From: Sycon ciliatum
Taxonomy: Eukaryota; Porifera; Calcarea; Leucosolenida; Sycettidae
Direction: 5' to 3'
NCBI RefSeq assembly: GCF_964019385.1
Contig: NC_088650.1
Coordinates: 23,872,310 to 23,936,309, forward strand
DNA: 64,000 nt
Positions 40,834 through 53,673 of the stretch are shown here, in pieces. The translations under genes were made by a program, and so were the position numbers. The first letter of the stretch is position 1. The number at the start of each line of letters is the position of its first letter. The notes below the pieces were generated by a model. That model was given only the letters and a program-made list of their open reading frames with translations, did no database searches and had not been told where the DNA came from.

Positions 40834-41215
40834 GGGCCGGGTTCCACTGCGGCTCCGCAGCTCCACTGCTCCACGGTACTTGGCTGCATGCAGCAGAGCG
40901 GCGCGGTTCCAGTGACACTCACCATTCACGGTACTGCGATCGTGCTCGACGTTTTTTGATGACATTTAGCCTGCCTGCGCGCGCGTGAAATCCAAAAAAA
41001 TCCTCGTGTTCTGGCCTGTGCAGCGAATTAAAATTCCCCCGAATAAAACAATTAAGCGCGGGAAACAATGCAAGCCGTGACCGCGGCTTGCATTCTTTTG
41101 TATCAAGCAGCGAAGCGAAAGCTGGTGATGAGCCGCGGCCTCGCTGGACCAGCTCGTAATGATGACGTTTCATGCCGTGGATGATGTGCGGCGGAGCGGC
41201 AGTGGAACCCAGCCC
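40834..41215. mobile_element. PIF/Harbinger-type MITE
   Basis: The 382-bp element has ends GGGC(C/T)GGGTTCCACTGC and a 3-bp TTA duplication at 40831-40833 and 41216-41218. Confidence 0.85.
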
Positions 41216-41218
41216 TTA

Positions 41219-42442
41219 GGCAAAGGAAATTTGTCATTAATTTGTTTATGCTGCATAGATGGAGAGCTGCACACTCTGGCTTATGGACTCTCGCCTACAG
41301 CGTAGTCGTACTGCTAGTGTACTGGCATTACAGAAGACACGAAAAACGAGAACATAATTATGGCGAGAAAGTAATTACTGGCTAAGAATTGCCCTAGGAC
41401 TTACCGCTTCTCAGTGCTCCATACCAGGAAGTAGTACAATACCTACTCCCTGCTCCATACGAGTGTTTTCTCCTCATTCTCTGCATCCTTTACCCCTGGA
41501 GTCTCGTCCATTTAGCGGCTCAAATGCTTGAGCTCCGGATAGCGGAAAATAGCTCGTCGTCCATTAGCGGCTCTAATAGTACCTGGTCTGAAGTGTCGCA
41601 GTCTAGCAACTATGATTTTTTCCAGGAGGGTAAGGGTTGCAAACCCAAAGAGACCCTAAGCTTCGTCTATCAAACAAAACAATTGCCCTAAAAAATGGAA
41701 GAGGAAAAGAGTGAGCTAGCTGGTCTGAGCGCGCTACTTTTCAAAAAATAGAAGCTGAAAGCCATCAAAGTCAAAAGCATTCTGGCTAGCCAGTCGATGC
41801 GCCAGAGCGAAAAAAAGCCCTTTTTTATTATCCCGGTCAGCTCATTTTGTACAGAGGTGAAGATGACTATTCCGTGAAGAAGTAATGGCTGACGTTGTCG
41901 AACATTCAGACCCACTGGAGGCGTTCCACAGCCTGGAGCCCGCCGATAAGGAATTCGATGTGACTTGAGTAACTAAGTACTAAAGTAATCCGTAATATTT
42001 TTGGGGTCAGCTGTTGAGCCATTGGGAAGTTTCGTGTTGTCGTTTTCTTACAGTACAGTCGTAGAAATTTCCTCCCTCCTTTGGTGTTCAGCCAGTAATG
42101 GACTCCATCACATATTACACAATATCCGAGATAGCAGAAAGATAGTCCCAACCAACCTGTGTAAAGATCTGGTCATGTCTATGTCCAGACCTACTGCTAA
42201 CTCAAATGGCACGAAATGAAAGAATTTTTTTGTGATACTTGTAAAATCCACGAAAGTGACATTTCATCACACCTAAGTTTCAAAATATCCCAGGTTACAA
42301 TAGTTTCTCGCCCATATAGCAACAGATGGATTGTGTTTCCGGTATATCACCATTTTCAGTGGAAGTATTGTGTTCCACGTCTATCCATGCTCATTGAAAC
42401 TCAGGCAAATGTGTACATTTGTGTATTTCAGGTCAGAATTCA
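41219..42442. other. No gene; dispersed 29-bp repeat
   Basis: Bases 42191-42219 (CTACTGCTAACTCAAATGGC onward) recur exactly at 46074-46102. No gene is recognised. Confidence 0.4.
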
Positions 42443-42686
42443 TACAGTAGAGTCGCGCGCTGAAGAACGCGGAGCCCAAGAACGTCCAGCCTGAAATTCT
42501 AAGAACACCACAGCCTAAAGCTAAGAACGGCGGTGTTGGTTTTCTGGCAGCTTGTGGAATACATATGATCCAGTACGGATTGTTTCTAAGAACGTGCTAT
42601 AAGAACGCAGCCAGATTGCAGAAAAATAAGAACGTCCCAGGCTAACCCCTTGGAAACAACGTTCTTGGGCGCGCGACTCTACTGTA
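42443..42686. mobile_element. Mariner-type MITE
   Basis: Inverted ends TACAGTAGAGTCGCGCGC and its complement, with TA termini. The interior repeats AAGAACG-type words. Confidence 0.75.
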
Positions 42687-44043
42687 GCGCATTCCATGTT
42701 TCTAGCATATACGCCATAATTCCAGTAAACAATAACACGCACGCATCACCTGTGTGCACATTGACTCAATCTTGGTCCAATTCGTTGCTGGTTTCTTGCT
42801 TTTCAGTCTCCTCAAATGAAACAACCTTTTGCTTACTGGAACTGTCGCATTCTTCCCTCGCGGAGGTGTTGTTGAAAGTGTGGCATTTTAGCCCTGACCT
42901 GCATAACAGATTTGCCTTTTGCACTCGCATTGTATGATCCTGCAGCCGGACTTGCACCCACAGCCTTTTGTCAGGCCTGTGACAGGCTGTCTGACTGCTG
43001 CAAGATGTTTGTCAGAGCCCCACACCATGACTAGGGGTCATTGGTTCTTCACAATCCCTACCTTGAAGAGGTGGGTAGTTGATAGTAGATTTTGTTGCTT
43101 AAATTAAACGATAATCAGAGACAACAATTCCAGTGTAGCTGAATTCCACTTATAGGTTTTACGGCACCGCCATCCATGGACTCTTGGTACTACTTCATAC
43201 TGAAGTTTCACTGTGTGTGGAACCCGCCTGTCTGTGTTAGTGTTTTGCTTTGACGTCGCTTCGTCTCAGTTTCTTCTTCAGTGCTTGTTGTGATTGGCAT
43301 GTGGCAGGCAAATGGCCATGGAACTTCAACTGTGGTACTTGCATCAATTGGGCTAGTGTGACCAGTGGATGGTAGTTGATTTACATGTTGGACTGGTGTG
43401 CCACGCACTACATTTGTTGCCAGGGTACCTCTGTCGATTTTGTCCACAGACACCACGCTCACACTCGGCATGTATACATGGAGCTGCAGGTCTTGAATGC
43501 CCTTCTCTTTTGCTATGTTCACCATTGTAGGTATCATTGTAGGTATTAGCCGTTACTTTCCATTACTCTCCGTTGAGAAAAGATCCCTGCAAGCGTACTT
43601 GACTGGCTGTATGCGTCTAATACGTCTGCAAGCAGCAACTGAAGTGGGTGAGTGCGAACTGGATGACTTACTGTAATGTCGTGTATGCAAGCCAGGCGTA
43701 GTTCTGTAGAAGCCAGTGTGGTGGCTAGGCCTCTATTTACATTATGTTGCATTATGTTTGTAGTCAAACCAAACTTTTTAGGTTGCCGATGCAAAATCCA
43801 CATTATTGTGCTAACTGCATATCTTGAAACTCAGGCTTGTGTTCAGAACAGGCTTCTGCATAAGACAGGCTTTTATAGAAAGCAGTGGAGTAAGTGAAGG
43901 ACTGTTTATACTACTTGTAGACACCACAGGTACTACAGGTATGTGTGTGAAGCTTCATTCCAGGGGAGAAAACGAGAGCGAGGTGGAATTGTCACCATCC
44001 AGTATTGTCCACCCTCATGACCATAGCTTGGGGTGGATAGTCC
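42687..44043. other. No gene seen
   Basis: Short frames exist on both strands but none is recognisable or has supporting signals. Confidence 0.35.
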
Positions 44044-44422
44044 TGTCCCCAGGGAAAATCGCGGAAAAATCCCAGAATTTGCGGTGTAATTTTCGGGTAA
44101 ATATGGCATAATTTGCGGTGAATTTGCGGTGAATATTATTGATATGCGGCAAGTTTGCAGTTAATATGAGGCAGTTTTACCGGGGAGCAGGTCATGTGCC
44201 ATGTGTATGCTAGGGAGCACGCGCCCTACACGTAGACTCTCTACTTCACGTCAACGGCTCACAAGGGTCAACCGAACAGTGCACTGTGTGTACGTGTAGC
44301 GCAACAAAAAAGTTCAAAAAACGCAGGAAAATCGCGGAAAACGTGGTCTTTTAAAAATCGCAAAAAAACGCGGGGGGGGGGGGGGAAACGCGGCCGCGGA
44401 ATCGCGATTTGCCCCGGGGACA
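44044..44422. mobile_element. hAT-like MITE (TGTCCCC ends)
   Basis: Ends are TGTCCCCAGG and CCGGGGACA. A near-perfect 8-bp duplication, GATAGTC(C/T), flanks it. The interior is rich in GCGGAAAA words and a G run. Confidence 0.75.
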
Positions 44423-44829
44423 GATAGTCTGACAAACAGACGATAAGTCCTTTATTCTTAGTTTCTCGGTACTCTCCTCCACTGTACATTGGCCTGCTGT
44501 AGGTCAATTTGGTGGATAACTTTGACAGCTGTGTCCATGGACTTGCCCTTTACTACATCGTGTTTTGGGGTTGCATTCGTCCTCCAGGGTTGTGTGTAGG
44601 CACCTGGACAGAGCCCGGTGCAGAGCTTGGGTGGTACCCAACTGGCTCACATGAGCATGATGCCACCTTTCTTAGCTTTGGGGTATGCGGTAGGAATGTG
44701 TGCCACTAGTCCCTCCTGCATCAGGGACAGTAGAGTTGGTAATGCTTGTAGCGGGAATGTTATGTGGAGGGTATTCGTCAAAGTAATAATATATTTATGC
44801 CATTTTAGCAAATAATGTTGCTCCATTGT

Positions 44830-45228
44830 CTGTCCCTGCGGGAATTTGCGGAAAAAACTCTCGAAAACTTGCGCAAGAAATTGCGGCCGAAAACAACAAA
44901 AAATGCGACGAAAAGTGCGGAATGATGCAGAACTTGCCAGGAATTCGCGGAAGTATTTGCAGAAAATTGTGGGTTTGGGCCAAAATCACGAAATTTGTTG
45001 CATCTTAATAATAATCGTATATCTACTAGGGATTAGTACGAGTCGTGCTGTGCAAATAACCTACAGGATCATGGAAAGCACTGCGTGAAAAGTGCATAGA
45101 AATGTGAGATATAGTGCAGAAAACAACATAAAACGCGGGAAATCGCGGATTTTGCTGAAAATCGCGGGTTTGGGCCAAAATCGCGAAATTTGTTGCATCC
45201 GTGGAATCGCGATTTCCTGGAGGGACAG
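44830..45228. mobile_element. Related TGTCCC MITE
   Basis: Ends are CTGTCCCTGCGGG and GGAGGGACAG, flanked by CATTGT on both sides. The segment GGTTTGGGCCAAAATC(A/G)CG occurs twice inside, about 200 bp apart. It resembles the preceding element in ends and composition. Confidence 0.6.
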
Positions 45229-47552
45229 CATTGTGTAACAGTTTGTCTGCTACTTATCATACTCCGCAAGCATTTCATCTTCTGCATGGTATTGTACTGC
45301 TTTGTCTGGTTTATTGCTGCCAGGTGCTGCACAATGTCAATGATCGATGCACGTAATCATTACCCACAGCAGTGGTGTCGGTCAGTGATGTAACTACCTT
45401 CCTCAACAATCACCAGCTGCTGGCTTGTGACAGTTTTTACGAAAATTAGTCGGTCTCTCTCATTCCGTTAGCCCGTTGTCGACTCTGAGGAGATGCTCGA
45501 CAACCATATAATTTGGTACTTCCCGTTTAGCCTAGTATTTGCAGTATTTGCTTCCTACACCAGCCACAGTGCTTTTCTTCCCACGTTCTTTTTGTTTGGG
45601 ATTATCTTTGGTGTACATTCTTTCGTTTTCTGTTACATCCTTTTCCTGTTCTTGTGTGTTAACGTTTCAGTGGAATGGTGCAATGCATTTCCAACCAATA
45701 CAGTCATTCTGGTCTAAATTGGATTCAACTGTACAGGTTTCCAATGCTTATGGCGTACTTCTGATGTATTCTCAGTCGTATTGAGGACACATGGGTGGGT
45801 AAACCGCTTATACTAGTAGGGCGGTTCTCATCGGCAGCAGCAGGTACACTGGGACCCACGTGGAGATTGTGGGTGGTGTCCAACTAAAGCTTTCGTGCTT
45901 TGGCCTATGCCAAGGGCATGATACGTACCCTGTGCATGGAAAGACGACGAAAATCAGCAGCTTTGCAAATGCACCTCTACAGCCTGTTTCCGCAGTGACA
46001 CACATTGTGGCTGTTTTTCATCCGTTAGTACACTATGTTTGCTGCCGCAGACATGTGTCAGTATTGTCCGGTGCTACTGCTAACTCAAATGGCACGAAAT
46101 GACAGGTTTCTCGTCGCTCGTCAATGGCTGAAGCCTTTCTTCTTACAAACCCGCCCGCCATGCGAACGGTTTAGCAAAACCACCACCCTCGCTCATGCAA
46201 ACACTAGGGCACACGTATAGTATCAACGGAAAATGCACAACAATGCCTCTGAATACTCTTCTTCTTGAGAAAATTGGCATTGACTGCCCGACTGTCGATA
46301 AAAAATACGTCTCCAAAATGCAGCTGTTTGCATTTGAATTTTCCCGCGCTTTGGCATTTGGGATAATAAAACTACCTCTAAACGTCGACTTTTCGCAAAA
46401 CGGCGCATCGCCTGTAGCGCGTTTGTGTATGTCACGAGCGCTAGCGCGCTAGTCGCAGCAAACGCTCGCAGGCCAGAGTTAGCGCTATTTGGGCTGTTTG
46501 CCGCACGCGGCAGCTGGATGGATCACGTGATCCAAGCTGACAAATAAGGTCCGATGGTTCAGCTACATTGAGCCACAAGCCTTTTGCTAGTTTAGATTTG
46601 GGCCACAGGAATAGCATTTTTTTATTTTTATTTTTTTTATTGAAAAACCACAAACCTTCAGACATGTGAATGTGCACATGATATACAGTGTACATACGTA
46701 TGTATCGAGAAGGCAGCACGGAAACGGCAGTGGTGGTGAGGCCTGGGCAGCTCGTCCGACCGTGGGTTTCGGAGTCAACACTGGGCAGACGCACCGGGGG
46801 GGGGGGGGGGGGGGGCTGGTAGCTTAGGAGATAAGGGATGGAGCCAGCATGATCATAGTATGTAATGCATTATGCAGAAGTAATAATTACTGTAAATATA
46901 CAAATTTTCGGCAGCTATTTAAGGTACTAGTACTCTTTTCGCGGCTGTATCTGGGCCGACCGCACAAGAAGAGGCATTACTTTGGTCCCACACAAGCAAA
47001 TCACTCCAAATTTTCTCCACACACAGATGAAAGGGTAGTGATTGCAACCGCAGAAAATATATTGTCATGCTTTGCGAGATCCTTGGAAAATGTAAATCAG
47101 AATGTACACTTTCTGTCGATATGACGGGCTACACATTTTCTTAAAAAAATGTCCAGGAAAAGACTATTTGATGAGTCCAAATTTGTTGGATCCAAACCAT
47201 CTAGGTCTGGGGAAGGGCACCTGGGTCAGCAGAAGTCCATCCAAAGGAACAAAGGACGCACAATACACCTTATAAAACAACATATATAATACGCGACCGT
47301 GTTGCAACATTTGAGAGAGGGCAAAGATTGTTCCAGTTAAAGTGTTGCTCTTGAAAACACCCAGGTGCCCTAGGCCTGGGCATCACCTTTCCAAAAATGT
47401 ATACTTTGGGGGGTGTCCAGACACTTTATCCAAGAGAAAACTTCAGAAAACACACTCGCAGTAGGCTAAAAACAGTGAAAAAAAGGGGTCCAAAACAGAC
47501 AAAAATGCAGGCATAAGCTGTAATGTCAGCAACAAAACCTCACCAAACCAAG
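45229..47552. other. No gene; G-run at 46796-46815
   Basis: No coding region is recognised. A run of 20 G and the second copy of the 29-bp dispersed repeat (46074-46102) are the only features. Confidence 0.35.
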
Positions 47553-48826
47553 CTAAAATCCACCAGCCTCATATGTGACACCTTCTTGCTCTGTTCTTTG
47601 CTCTTCCCAGCCCTTTTTCTTTCTTCTCCTCTTCTTTCTTGTGCTTTTTTGCAATGCTGAACTGGCCACTTCGGCATGTGCAATGCGGTCCGTATCCTCC
47701 TTCTTCAGTGCCTTGATGGTGTTATAGCCAACAGAACACGACATTTCTCTCAAGAACTTGACAAAGGCTCATGGCACCATCATTGAAAGTGGATGTAGCA
47801 AGATTTGCAGCGAGCTCCACCACACAGCGACCTGCATTGACTTCCTTCGGGCACATGCGCCACACGACACCATTGAATGCTTCTTTGGCATTTTGTGTGG
47901 CACCAAGCAAGCACCGTTTCAGAAGTGCCTGGTCTGCCAGTCTTCGGTAAATAGGCACCAGCAACTTGTAGATGGCCTCTGGCTTCGGGATTTTCTGCTA
48001 ACAGCTGCTGGGCAGCGTAGTTGCGGCTTTTCTCGCCAACCGTGTGCGCAGCCTCAATTGCAGCTTGTTGGTGTTTCTGGAAGTTCGTCTTGTTGACAGG
48101 CTTGGGGAGGTCCATAATGGCACAGAATTTCTGGAGACCACAGTGTCCTCGGCCAATGGGCCTGGCAGCTAAAACGGAGCATCGGTTGACGTCAAAAAAT
48201 CTTGTTCTTATGGACGATGAAAACTTGACATTAGCACCAGGACATGATTCTGATGAACAGGATATGACCATGTGTGATCCTAAGCCTTGCTGTCTCTCCT
48301 TTTCCAAAATGATACCGCCAACTTTACAAACTGCACACACATTTCAGCAGAATCTCCTGCAGCTGCTCCAAGTCGAAAATACGTTTCCCGCACCAGTATG
48401 GGGCTCATCAGCCTCGAAACAATCACTGTCATCACTGCTGTCACTCGTGTCTGGGTTCGAGGTCAGTGAGGTATCAGACTCCGTTCCAACATCGCCATCG
48501 CTGTCTGATGTCTCCTGCTCCCACCAGGGTTTGCAGCCGACGAGCTTTGCAAATGAAGAGCTACGTCCAATATCTTCTGGCTCCGCTTCCACAGGAACAG
48601 GGTTAGGATCGGGAGCTGTTTCAGGCTTCTTTCCATAATATTACTTCTTTTTGGCAACGTAGTATCTACCTTTCCATTTTTTGTTTCCCATCTTCAAGCT
48701 CAGCACAGCGAGTGCAGAATAGTTGCTGTTTGTGATGCAAAAAGCGCAAGGGAACCCAGTTTTTACGCTGGGTCGCCATTTTGTGCAGTCATGGTAACGA
48801 ATATTTGAATTTTTGCCACGTGGCAT
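47553..48826 (-). pseudogene. Mutator-like transposase relic with core deletion
   Basis: From 48826 downward: a basic N-terminus with cysteines, an acidic serine-rich stretch (SDSDGDVGTESDTS), then FDVNRCSVLAARPIGRGHCGL and KFCAIMDLPKPV. These match the conserved start of a Mutator-type transposase family common in invertebrates. In another frame the family's C-terminal signature follows (LLKRCLLGATQNAKEAFNGV, FNDGAMSL). The catalytic middle is missing and the frame shifts between the parts. It is a deletion derivative. Confidence 0.6.
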
Positions 48827-49549
48827 GAGTACTCATTTTTGCTCTTCTGACAGCTAGCATGGTCACGCTGCAGTGCGTACATCGTACATACCCACGCACT
48901 TCACTGGCCTGTAACTCTGCAAAGACTGTGCCGATTCGCCTCAAATTTTGGATTCCACAGGTTCAGGGCCTTGTGCGTCCACTGAAAGAGTCAAAAAAGC
49001 CGATTTCTAAACTTCGATTTTTGACCCTACAAAGGAGTACTAGTACCTTAATTTCGGCTATATTCGGCACCGATCCAAAACGCCTAAATTAAAACGCCGA
49101 TGAAATTTTCACAACATCTGTCGCACTATACCATACCCTCTACCCCACGCCGAAAATAAATCGCCGCCGAAATGTCAAAAATCGTGAAGTGCCGAAATTT
49201 TGCAGCGCCGAAATTTTGTATATTTACAGTATGTGAATCTTAAAAACAATAGTGCGGTCGACCTGCGCAGAGGAAAGGCATCATGGACATGATCTACGTG
49301 TATAACATAATAATAGTAAGTGAGCTAGGCCGGGCACATCATACACACACATATGCGCATGTTCAAATAGGAGATCAATCTGATAGGCGTTCGCCGGCGC
49401 TGGGTAATCTTGAAATAAAGATATTAGGCCAAACTAAAGAAGGTGTGTGGTTCGACTAACATGGACATTTTTTTTACGGGCGGGCGGGCGGATTTTTTTT
49501 TAAATATATATTTTTAGTACATGTAAATACGTAAGCGAAGACCGACATC
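48827..49549. other. No gene seen
   Basis: Low-complexity GC-rich repeats (CGGGCGGGCGG) at about 49480 precede the LINE tail. No gene is recognised. Confidence 0.4.
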
Positions 49550-50531
49550 CGTGGCTTCGCCGCCGACGCATCGCCCACTTTGCAGCACACAATTCAGTTG
49601 GCAAGTGAGCCTGGCGCCTCCAGCCGGCTTACTTGTCGTCCGCTATCCCGTCATGGATTTGTGCTATCCAAAAGCGAGTTCCGCGATGGTTTGGCACTGC
49701 GCTATGGCTGGCGGCCTTCTCGCTTACCGTCAACCTGTGTCTGTGGAGCCAGCTTCACAGTAGCCCATGCCCTGACATGCAGCACCGGAGGTTTCCCGTC
49801 ACTTCGACACAATGAGGTGCGGGACATCACTGCCTCGCTATTGAAACGTGTCGCCAATAGTGTCGCTATCGAGCCACACTTACAACCGCTCTCTGGTGAG
49901 CAGCTCCGCTACAAGACTGCCTCCACAGAAGACCAGGCTCGACTTGATGTTGCGGCGAGTGGTGTTTGGGGAGGTCGGTTTGAGAGAGTCTTTCTCGATA
50001 TTCGGGTTTTCAACCCCTTTGCTCCCTCAAATCGATCCTCTTCCATCACCGCTTGCTACCAGCGTCATGAACGTGAAAAACGGAGGCGATACGAACAGCG
50101 CGTCAAGGAGGTCGAGCGTGGAACCTTCATCCCTGTGGTTTTCGCTGCAACTGGTGGTACTGGTCGAGCTGCTGCCGCTCTCCTCAAGAGAATAGCTGCA
50201 ATGGTCTCCGACAAATCTGGTGAGCCATACTCTGCAGTGATGGCATGGATCCGCTGCAGGTTCAGCTTCGCCCTTCTCCGTGCAGGCGTGGCTTGCCTGC
50301 GTGGTGCACGACGGCTGTATTCGCACCCGGAGGTGGCTGAGTCATCCGCTCGACTCGCTGTCTCGGAAGCTGCCATACAGCACTAGACACTTGTTTATGC
50401 CTCGTCATCATTGCTTTTTCTCGTATGGTCCATGTATGTAACTACTGGTACTTGTTTTTATTGTATCACTGTGTTACTAAATTCTGCCCGTACAAGAGGC
50501 CGGTTTACCAAGTTTAAAAAAAAAAAAAAAA
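49550..50531 (+). mobile_element. 5'-truncated LINE tail with poly(A)
   Basis: An open C-terminal LINE segment is followed by about 125 bp and an A-tract at 50516-50531. Loss of the 5' part is typical of target-primed insertion. Confidence 0.6.
49580..50386 (+). CDS. C-terminal part of a LINE polyprotein: zinc knuckle and nuclease-like domain
   Basis: A 268-codon open frame. CVCGASFTVAHALTC is a C-x-C-x8-H-x4-C knuckle like that of RLE-type LINEs. The following region (ARLDVAASGVWGG, then FLDIRVFNPFAPSN) has the spaced acidic and basic residues of a PD-(D/E)XK-like nuclease. Helices follow (EREKRRRYEQRVKEVE). The reverse transcriptase that should precede it is absent. The frame is unbroken, so this insertion is recent or the domain is under constraint. 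The nuclease reading is by analogy. Confidence 0.55.
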   Translation: MQHTIQLASEPGASSRLTCRPLSRHGFVLSKSEFRDGLALRYGWRPSRLPSTCVCGASFTVAHALTCSTGGFPSLRHNEVRDITASLLKRVANSVAIEPHLQPLSGEQLRYKTASTEDQARLDVAASGVWGGRFERVFLDIRVFNPFAPSNRSSSITACYQRHEREKRRRYEQRVKEVERGTFIPVVFAATGGTGRAAAALLKRIAAMVSDKSGEPYSAVMAWIRCRFSFALLRAGVACLRGARRLYSHPEVAESSARLAVSEAAIQH

Positions 50532-51360
50532 TACACTGTACTGCCTTTAGACACCCAGTACATCGGCATTATTACGCAGTGTTATGCCATACATGTTGTA
50601 TAAAGGGATCACTGGCTAATACTTTGAAACATTGTGTAGCTCTGGAACGAGAAGAGAATAACTTCAAGCGGTGACTCTGACTGTCCAAATCATCAAGCAA
50701 ATGAAGAGCGATGCGAGTTGAAAGTAAGTTCGGGAACTACTTCGAAGTACAAATTGTACAATGTACCGGTACATGTATTGCTAGTTTGGTGTCGGCGTGC
50801 ACGAATACATGGGCTTTTTCCATCGACGCTTCCTGTGCTTGCACACATGGAGCAGCAACTTACCGGTACAGGTAAAATATCGTTCCCAATACACGAGGAA
50901 AGTGCAATCTCGTCTGTCCTTCATCCCAAAACAGAAGGCCGTCCTTAATCTGGAACGAGGCAATCACTCTCAACCGGACGGTCACTTCAAAAATAAGTCT
51001 CGCCAGTCTGCCGGTGGTCGTATCGAGTAGACTCTACTAGTAGTACTACCAGCACAAGGCAGCAGTCGTACCACTCACTGCACTGCACTGCAGTACGAGA
51101 ACTACAAGTCAAGTCCAAAAGGAGCCGCCTAGCCTGCGTCCGCAGACTCACGCTGCACAGCACGTAGACGTGGACGTGTTCAGTCCACGTACGTCAGTCA
51201 CACGATCGATACGACAGCCCGCCGAAAAAAAGTTACGGTCGGGCTGAAAAATGTACGGTCGGTCGGGTGAGTCGAACCACAGACCTTCTTCAGTGTGGCC
51301 TTAATATTATTGAAGAGATTATTATCATACGCTCACATAAACACCACATACCAACCATGT
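50532..51360. other. No gene seen
   Basis: Apart from scattered CTGCA and ACGTA words nothing stands out. Confidence 0.4.
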
Positions 51361-51400
<40 letters not shown>

Positions 51401-51560
51401 GAGCGCGCGCGCACACACACACACACACATGCTCGCATGCACGCACACACGCACACACACACACACACACACGCACACACACACACACACACCACACACA
51501 CACCACATACATACACACAGACACACAGACACACGCACACACAGACACACACGTGCACAC
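51361..51560. repeat. CA microsatellite
   Basis: An interrupted (CA)n tract. Long frames in it on both strands are artefacts. Confidence 0.95.
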
Positions 51561-51645
51561 TCACGCAGACGCGTAATAATACATAATATTTGTGCACAGA
51601 CTCACTCTCTCACAGTAACGTCCAGAAAACCACCACGCAGAGTCC

Positions 51646-53300
51646 CTACAGCCGGTCGGTCGCCCAGTCCCAGTGGCTCGAGCGCAGGAATCTGTGGACG
51701 CTGCACTTGAAGGACTGCAACCTCTTCTGGTCGGGCTGATCCAGGAGGTGTTGGCGAGGCAACTGGTTCCAGGTGTCCAGCACTCCTTCAGGGAACGACC
51801 GGCTGACGTTGTTGCGAGAATTGGCTGGGATATCAGACTGCAGCTGGTAGCGGTGGCCGGCCGCCACCCGCGCCTGCTGCCTGGTGTTGGCAGGATGTTG
51901 GTCGTGGTCTGGTACTGCTTGGGAGGGGGGCAGCATTCGGGTTAGCATCTGTGGGCCTGTCAGGTAGTGGATTTTGTAGAGATAGCAGAGAGCAGCCACT
52001 TTGCGCCGGAGTTCGAGGCTTGGCAGATATGCGCCTTCGCCGATCAGATGCAGGGCTCTCCGCTGTACAGCATCGAGTTGGGCCAGCACCGTCTGAGAAG
52101 CACCCATCCAGACTAGCATGCCATGCTCTAAGACTGGGCGAACAAAGCCGTTGTAGACCGTGAGTCGGCAGCCAGGGTCAAGCACTGCTGAGGCTTTCTT
52201 CAGGAAGCCCAGTCGCTGTGTGGCGCGCAGGGCTAACTGTCGAATCTGCTGGCAGAATGTCAGTTGACTGTCGAAGGCTATCCCAAGTAGCTTCAGGCAC
52301 TGGGTTTCAGGAACCATTTAACCCTGGAATGTGACCGGAGGGCAGTCCCAGGGCCGACGGTGGTGGCTGACGTGGAGTAGGTACGACTTGGCGGGCTCGA
52401 ATGTCACTCGCCAGGTCGCACCCCAGGCAGCAAGGGCATTGACGGCGGTCTGGAGATCATCACAGTCAGCTGCGAGGTTGCCGAGATACCGAATACACTT
52501 GTAGAGCGTTGTGTCGTCTGCGTACGTGGCAAGGCTGGTCGATTGGGGAAGGTGGTCCTCAGCGTCATTGATGTAGATCAAGAAGGGAGTGGGCCCCAGG
52601 ATGCTTCCTTGAGGCACACCTGCTCGGATGGCGTGTGTGGCTGATGTTTGTCCACCAACTACGGCCCGGATCTGGCGGCTCTCTAGGTAGTTTTTCAACC
52701 ATGAGAGCAGGTGGCCAGTTAACCCAAGACATCTGGCCTTGTGAACTACACCGCGGTGCGACACTTTGTCAAATGCGCCGGCCACGTCGACAGCAAGGAC
52801 TCGGGTCACACCCCCAGCATTGGACGTCCGACTCCACTCATGCTGAAGTGAGAGGAGAAGATCAGTCGTGCCCAGGCCGCGTCGGAACCCGAATTGCCGT
52901 CCGGAGAGAACCTGATTGCTTTCCAGGAAGTTAGTGATGCTGCGATTGATGGTGGCCTCCATCACCTTAGAGAGTATAGAGAGGAGGGAAATCGGACGGT
53001 AGTTCTTCGGGGTAGACTTGGAGCCTTTCTTGAAGATAGGGACAACGTTCGCGATCTTCCAGGATGCAGGTTGCACCCCGTCCCGGAAGCACTGGGTGAA
53101 TAGCTTTGCCAGAGGGCTGGCGAGTGACTGCGCTGACTTCCTGAGCACTTGCGCCGGAATGCCGTCAGGGCCAGTAGCTTTAGAAGCGTCCAGGTTCTTG
53201 AGAGCTCGCTGGACTGTGGCAGGGCGGAAGTGTACGGTCTTCAGCCTATTGCCTGTGCGTTGGCGAATAGGGGGCAGAGGTGTGTCTGGCAGGTCATTGG
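51646..53300 (-). pseudogene. APE-type LINE A: reverse transcriptase fragment
   Basis: The frame reads NYRPISLLSILSKVME, then QFGFRRGLGTTDLL, VPQGSILGP and YADDTTLYK. All are RT motifs of CR1/Jockey-type LINEs. An in-frame TAA at 52318 separates the RT palm from the thumb and C-terminal part (51646-52317). The endonuclease is missing, since the copy stops at the poly(A) of LINE B at 53310. It is closely related in sequence to LINE B but distinct. Confidence 0.8.
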
Positions 53301-53309
53301 CACCAAGGC

Positions 53310-53333
53310 TTTTTTTTTTTTTTTTTTTTTTTT
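53310..53333 (-). repeat. Poly(A) tail of LINE B
   Basis: 24 T on the plus strand, directly abutting the truncated 5' edge of LINE A. Confidence 0.9.
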
Positions 53334-53543
53334 ACTACAAAGCACTGGCCAGCAACATAAAAGGGGAGGTAGACAAAAGTGGACAAGCGAACTTTGACAA
53401 CACAGAGGAGCGTGGCATGCGTGCCGATGAGGTAGGTCAACCTCCCCCGACCTAGTGGTCTCGGGTTCAACAGTTGGTCTACGCATCAGGAAGGGGAAAT
53501 GGACAGAGAAAGGGAGAATGAGCATGAGGAGCTTCCCAGAGGA

Positions 53544-53546
<3 letters not shown>

Positions 53547-53638
<92 letters not shown>
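53547..53638. repeat. GA microsatellite
   Basis: An almost pure (GA)n tract of about 90 bp in the LINE B 3' untranslated region. Confidence 0.95.
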
Positions 53639-53642
<4 letters not shown>

Positions 53643-53673
53643 AAATGATAATAATAGAGACAACCGGTTATTC

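Noticed and set aside
51333-51710. Long cysteine/valine and histidine/threonine frames
   Set aside because: They are translations of a CA microsatellite.
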